Assembly (NCBI GenBank): GCA_013399305.1
Contig: VXAI01000065.1
Coordinates: 3,479,356-3,543,355 of the forward strand
Direction of reading: 5' to 3'
DNA length: 64,000 nt
Source of the DNA: Rostratula benghalensis
Lineage: Eukaryota; Chordata; Aves; Charadriiformes; Rostratulidae
Both the position numbers and the translations under genes were made by a program. The notes under the pieces are model-generated. The model had not been told where the DNA came from and searched no databases. It saw nothing but the letters and a program-made list of their open reading frames with translations. How positions within the stretch are numbered: the stretch's first letter is position 1; each line of letters begins with the position of its first letter. This document shows positions 60,277 to 64,000 of this stretch, in pieces.

Positions 60277-63200
60277 ATCATAACATTACAAAAGATATTA
60301 ATCTGAAGCCTTTGGAAGGTGAACTGTAATTCCCACACAGCTCAGAAGCTTTTTTTTTTCTTTGTATCATATCAGGAAGTCTGGATGTCGAACTTCATTT
60401 TTTCCCCAACACAGGCATTCATCAAATGTTAGAAAAAAATCCATCAATAATTGCCTCAAAATGAATAAAAGTGATAGTGGTAAAAGAGACATTTAACACA
60501 TTTCCACTCACACAGTCATTACTATGATTTTGGGCAAAAGTTTAAGAAAAGAGAAACATATATTTGGAGACTTCCAGTGTTCATCAGCATCAAAAGAATG
60601 AAATATATGATTGTTCAGTCTTCCAAATTCACCCTCATCAGAACACCACCTCTGGGAATCCAGGGCAGCTGGAAGGAGGGCAGTACCCTGGAAGGGTTCA
60701 CTATTACATTATTGTTAAGGTTGTGTCCCTTTCAAAAGTTATCACCCTTTTTTAGTGACCTAGTGAACCCTAAGCAAGGCACTGCATTATGCTCACCGTA
60801 CTCCTCATGGGCCACTCTTGCCTTTATTCACACTTATTATTTCACTTTCCACACATTCAGCTAAGAAAAGAAAAACTTTGATATATTCTTCCTACTAATA
60901 TCATCTCAAATAACAGTCAAAGAAGCAGCATTGTACTGTTTCTTCACATTATCTTTATGATTTTAGGTACTATCAGTATGGTTCAGAGAGCTTTGCTGAC
61001 TTACCTGTATTTCAGTATCTGAAGGTTCAGGAGATAATTTGCAGAAATACACACTATCTTTCTACCTCTTTCACACTTGTCCACTTTGAAATAATGCAAG
61101 CAAAGCTCAATATTGGGTCATTTAAAGCAGAAAGTATAGCAAGTAGAAAGGAAGTCTTAAAGATTCCAGCTGTCATTAACTTAAGCAACTGTGCCAAACC
61201 AGGCAGTCATGTAGATTAATTCATTTATGTTGTCAGAATTCAGTCATCCTAATTCTGGTAATCCAATGGAGAAACTGATACCAAAACCCTGTTTCAGGGG
61301 TTCCAGGAACACTTATGGAGAGAGCACACACTAAACATTTGTGGTTGTGTTACTTTTGGCAGCTGACCTAAGACATTAGCAAAAGGAAGGTCAAAACAGC
61401 CCAATAGCTTTAGTAAATTATTTGTGGAAAAAGTATCCTTTGAAATTGGAATACGCTCTTGACAGGAAACAGGCAGATATCTATGTCCAGGGATACAAAA
61501 TTTGGGTGGGAAAGGGTTTAACTTTCACAAAATCAATACAGTGATTTGTCTGTGTCCTCCAACTGAGAATAAAGTTGCATACCCCTCTCCCCAAAAAGAG
61601 CAGACAAAGTGTAATTAGACCTGTCATGAAGTACTATAATGCCATCCTCACTGCAAGCCTTGGAGCTCTCAGATTTCAGCACATTAACACAATTACTGCA
61701 GATCACAGCATTTGCACATAATACATGCAATATGATGGATTTTGTGACTTGCTAATCCAAGACCTAGTGAGGTCTGTCCTTGTGAGTATGTACCCACTCC
61801 AATTAACCAGCAACAGCAGAGCAAATACCAGTTTCTTTTACACCTTATCTTGTATAGCACTGCCACAGATTAAGTACAGGCGTACACTTCCTATTTACCT
61901 GAGACAGAAAGCTAGAAAGGTATTTCAAGTAACTAAAGAACTTGGACATTTACATATCAGCCAGAGAATTAATCTGTAAACCACAGATTAACCAGTACAC
62001 AGCATTGTTTCTGTATGTGAAACAAGGTGTTTGAATGTTTAATGCCAATAATATTACTGCAGGCAGATGCCATTGAGCTCTGCCTGTGCTCAGGGTGCAG
62101 ACGAGCTCAGTAAACTGTGACAGGGATGAAGGGGGCAGAGACAACACAGTGACAATTTACCCACTCTAGTGCTGAATAGCTCAATGGCATTAAATGCTTG
62201 CAGGGCTTATTATGGACTGAGAAAAAAAAAAATTGAAAGAATGATCATTCTATAGGGAGGCATTAAATGAAATGTCAACATCCCTTATAGACTGGTGACT
62301 ATCAAGAGCTGACTGCATGGATGACAGGCATCATTAGATGTTACATTTTATGTTTACACCTTCACAATATACAGGAACAAATTTCACACAAATAAGTACA
62401 ATAGAAGCTTGGAGAGATTCAGAAGAACTTGCCAAGAGGCTGCAAAACTGATGCCCATAAGACAGGCTGCAATTGAAGGCATGAGAGAAAGGCATGACTA
62501 CTGAAGACATCATGGTGTGTCTGGTATGCCTGCTGAAATGCTAGGGAATTGACTACATAGAATAATTGTGCCATCATTCGTCACTCTGAAATATACCGAT
62601 CATATTATATCTTGGGTGTCAGTAATACAGTACATCTAGAGTAAAGAATGATTTAGCATCATCAGGTTCTTCTGGACAGATGGCTAGAGTCCTTGCAGAG
62701 AGGGTGGAGGGTTAGAAAAATCAAGTACACCCACACATGTTGAGGTCAGGAATGACAAATGGTAACACACATGTGAATTAATTAATTGCCTTCTGGCGGC
62801 AGACAGGAAACAAAGACAGGTACCCATTCCCCTGTGCTACTCATTCCTTGTTCAAAAGCCCAGGCTATGGCAATGCTATGCCATAAAAAGGAAAATATGC
62901 ATCCTCGTGAAGCAGCCAAATTTATTCTGTATCAGTACTCATAAACATGTGAGATCTTTAAATACAAAGACTATTATTTTAAAAAAATGAAACAAAAGCA
63001 AATCCCTCCATCCAAGCTTCACAATTCTGAATTTCCCTGGACTTTCACTTTGGATACAGATGTCACATTTGGCCTCTATGTAATAGAGAGCCGAGGCAAC
63101 ATCTTAGTTACCTAAGCGTCACAAAGATTTAAGAAAATTTACATTTAATTCACATGTTGATGTCTTCAGCTCTAAATGGAAATATCTGCTAGACTTTTAC

Positions 63201-64000
63201 TAATTGCTCCTATTCCAGCTAATAGTTTGCTGTGCATACACAGACGAGTGATGGGGAGGAAAAAAATACAGAAATAATAGAGAGCTGAAACACCCATACA
63301 AAATGAAAGGAACCTAAGCTATCTAATATAAAGTGCACTAGTTTTTCAATAATGATGTCTGAAGTTGCCTTCTTTCACACCATTGCAAAGCATAAGAAAG
63401 CCATCTGATGCGTGACAACAGCACCGTCACTATTACAAATTAGCCATAAATTACTCCAACTCTTATTAAAGAAAATGGTGAAACAAATACACAAGCACTC
63501 AGGAAAAATGGACAGAGAAGGGTTTGGGAGTAAAAATGAATGCTTAAATAAGATTTTAATGATTTCTGAGTTGTGAATTCATCAATTTCAAACAGAATTT
63601 TCCCGTAGTTTTCTGCCAAATTAACAGATATTACCTTTACCTCTGCTGAGATGGAGCATGGCAAACTTCCCACTTTGTCTTGGGAAGCTCCTGTACATCT
63701 AGTGCAAGCTGCTAAACAATGTTCCTCTCAAGGAAAAAAAAAACCCACAAAAATTATATCTCTGTTCACAAGTTTTCCACCAGTGAATTTTATTTCTACC
63801 AGTGGAGGCAAAACCAAGACTAAATGACTCTACAGAGGCTGCCAAATGAGACTCTTTAATCCGGTGACTGATGAATTGATACCTGAGCTATGTGCCCTGC
63901 ACATTGTGTTTCCTGCCCTAGCACTACACCAGAAGAGCACAACAATACACACTTTTTACCAATAACTCAATACAGCAAGAGGGACCCAGAAGAAGGAGCC

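Larger units (their letters stand above)
45783..64000 (-). other. SAXO1: SAXO1 (FAM154A) gene, 3' part (three coding exons)
   Basis: SAXO1, stabilizer of axonemal microtubules 1, is a STOP/MAP6-related protein that binds and stabilises microtubules of centrioles, cilia and sperm flagella through repeated Mn modules. Three minus-strand exons join in frame (180 + 203 + 953 bases) and encode one Cys/His-bearing N-terminal segment and 12 Mn modules. The mammalian protein has a short first coding exon with a Cys-rich start (pattern CxCxxCxCG). I could not find it between 54882 and 64000, so the start codon is probably to the right of the window. The gene is convergent with ADAMTSL1, as on human 9p22. 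Confidence 0.92.
54882..64000 (-). other. SAXO1 5' intron (at least 9.1 kb in the window)
   Basis: It contains CR1 copies at about 55466-56165 and 59785-60128, a G-rich tract at 58719-58746, a (GAAGTTT)n repeat at 60252-60276 and a 531-base open frame (57649-58179, +) without recognisable domains. I looked on the minus strand for a short exon of pattern M..CxCxxCxCG next to a GT donor and found none. The rest is unique AT-rich sequence. Confidence 0.7.

Noticed and set aside
1..64000. CRISPR arrays, operons, tRNA or rRNA genes, retroviral LTR pairs
   Set aside because: I looked for regularly spaced repeats, clustered prokaryotic-type frames, cloverleaf-like sequence and paired long terminal repeats and saw none that I could support.

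Overview
This window is vertebrate nuclear DNA. Protein-coding sequence occurs only as short exons bounded by canonical GT-AG splice sites, separated by AT-rich introns of 1 to 12 kb. The dispersed repeats I could recognise are CR1-type LINEs with the typical 3' tail (tandem variants of ATTCTGTGATT), the dominant retrotransposon of birds and other sauropsids. CR1 density, small introns and the gene content point to a bird; the species cannot be read from this. No bacterial, phage, CRISPR, rRNA or tRNA feature was seen.

Left part (1 to about 36.4 kb, + strand): the 3' end of a gene for an ADAMTS-like secreted matrix protein, best called ADAMTSL1 (punctin-1). Nine coding exons are resolved, all joining in phase. 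They encode about 490 C-terminal residues: two Ig-like C2 domains (two exons each), four thrombospondin type 1 repeats and a six-cysteine PLAC domain ending in a stop codon at 35727-35729. The N-terminal part of the protein lies before base 1.

Middle (about 36.4 to 45.8 kb): intergenic or distal 3' UTR sequence with no gene that I can support.

Right part (45.8 to 64 kb, - strand): the 3' end of SAXO1 (FAM154A), an axonemal microtubule-binding protein. Three coding exons (54881-54702, 51828-51626, 46879-45927) carry 12 Mn-type modules, the number known for the mammalian protein. The short first coding exon was not found and probably lies beyond base 64000. The two genes are convergent (tail to tail), the same neighbours and orientation as on human 9p22. 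That supports ADAMTSL1 over its paralogue ADAMTSL3 and suggests avian chromosome Z, which carries the human 9p block.

The genes have unrelated jobs, extracellular matrix versus cilia and flagella, and no shared system is implied. I found no new biological system. The most notable points are in the repeats: two CR1 copies in SAXO1 introns share a 199-bp identical block with divergent flanks, which looks like gene conversion; two short CR1 tails form a near-perfect inverted repeat; and two long CR1 copies, both without the central reverse transcriptase region, flank ADAMTSL1 exons in opposite orientation.
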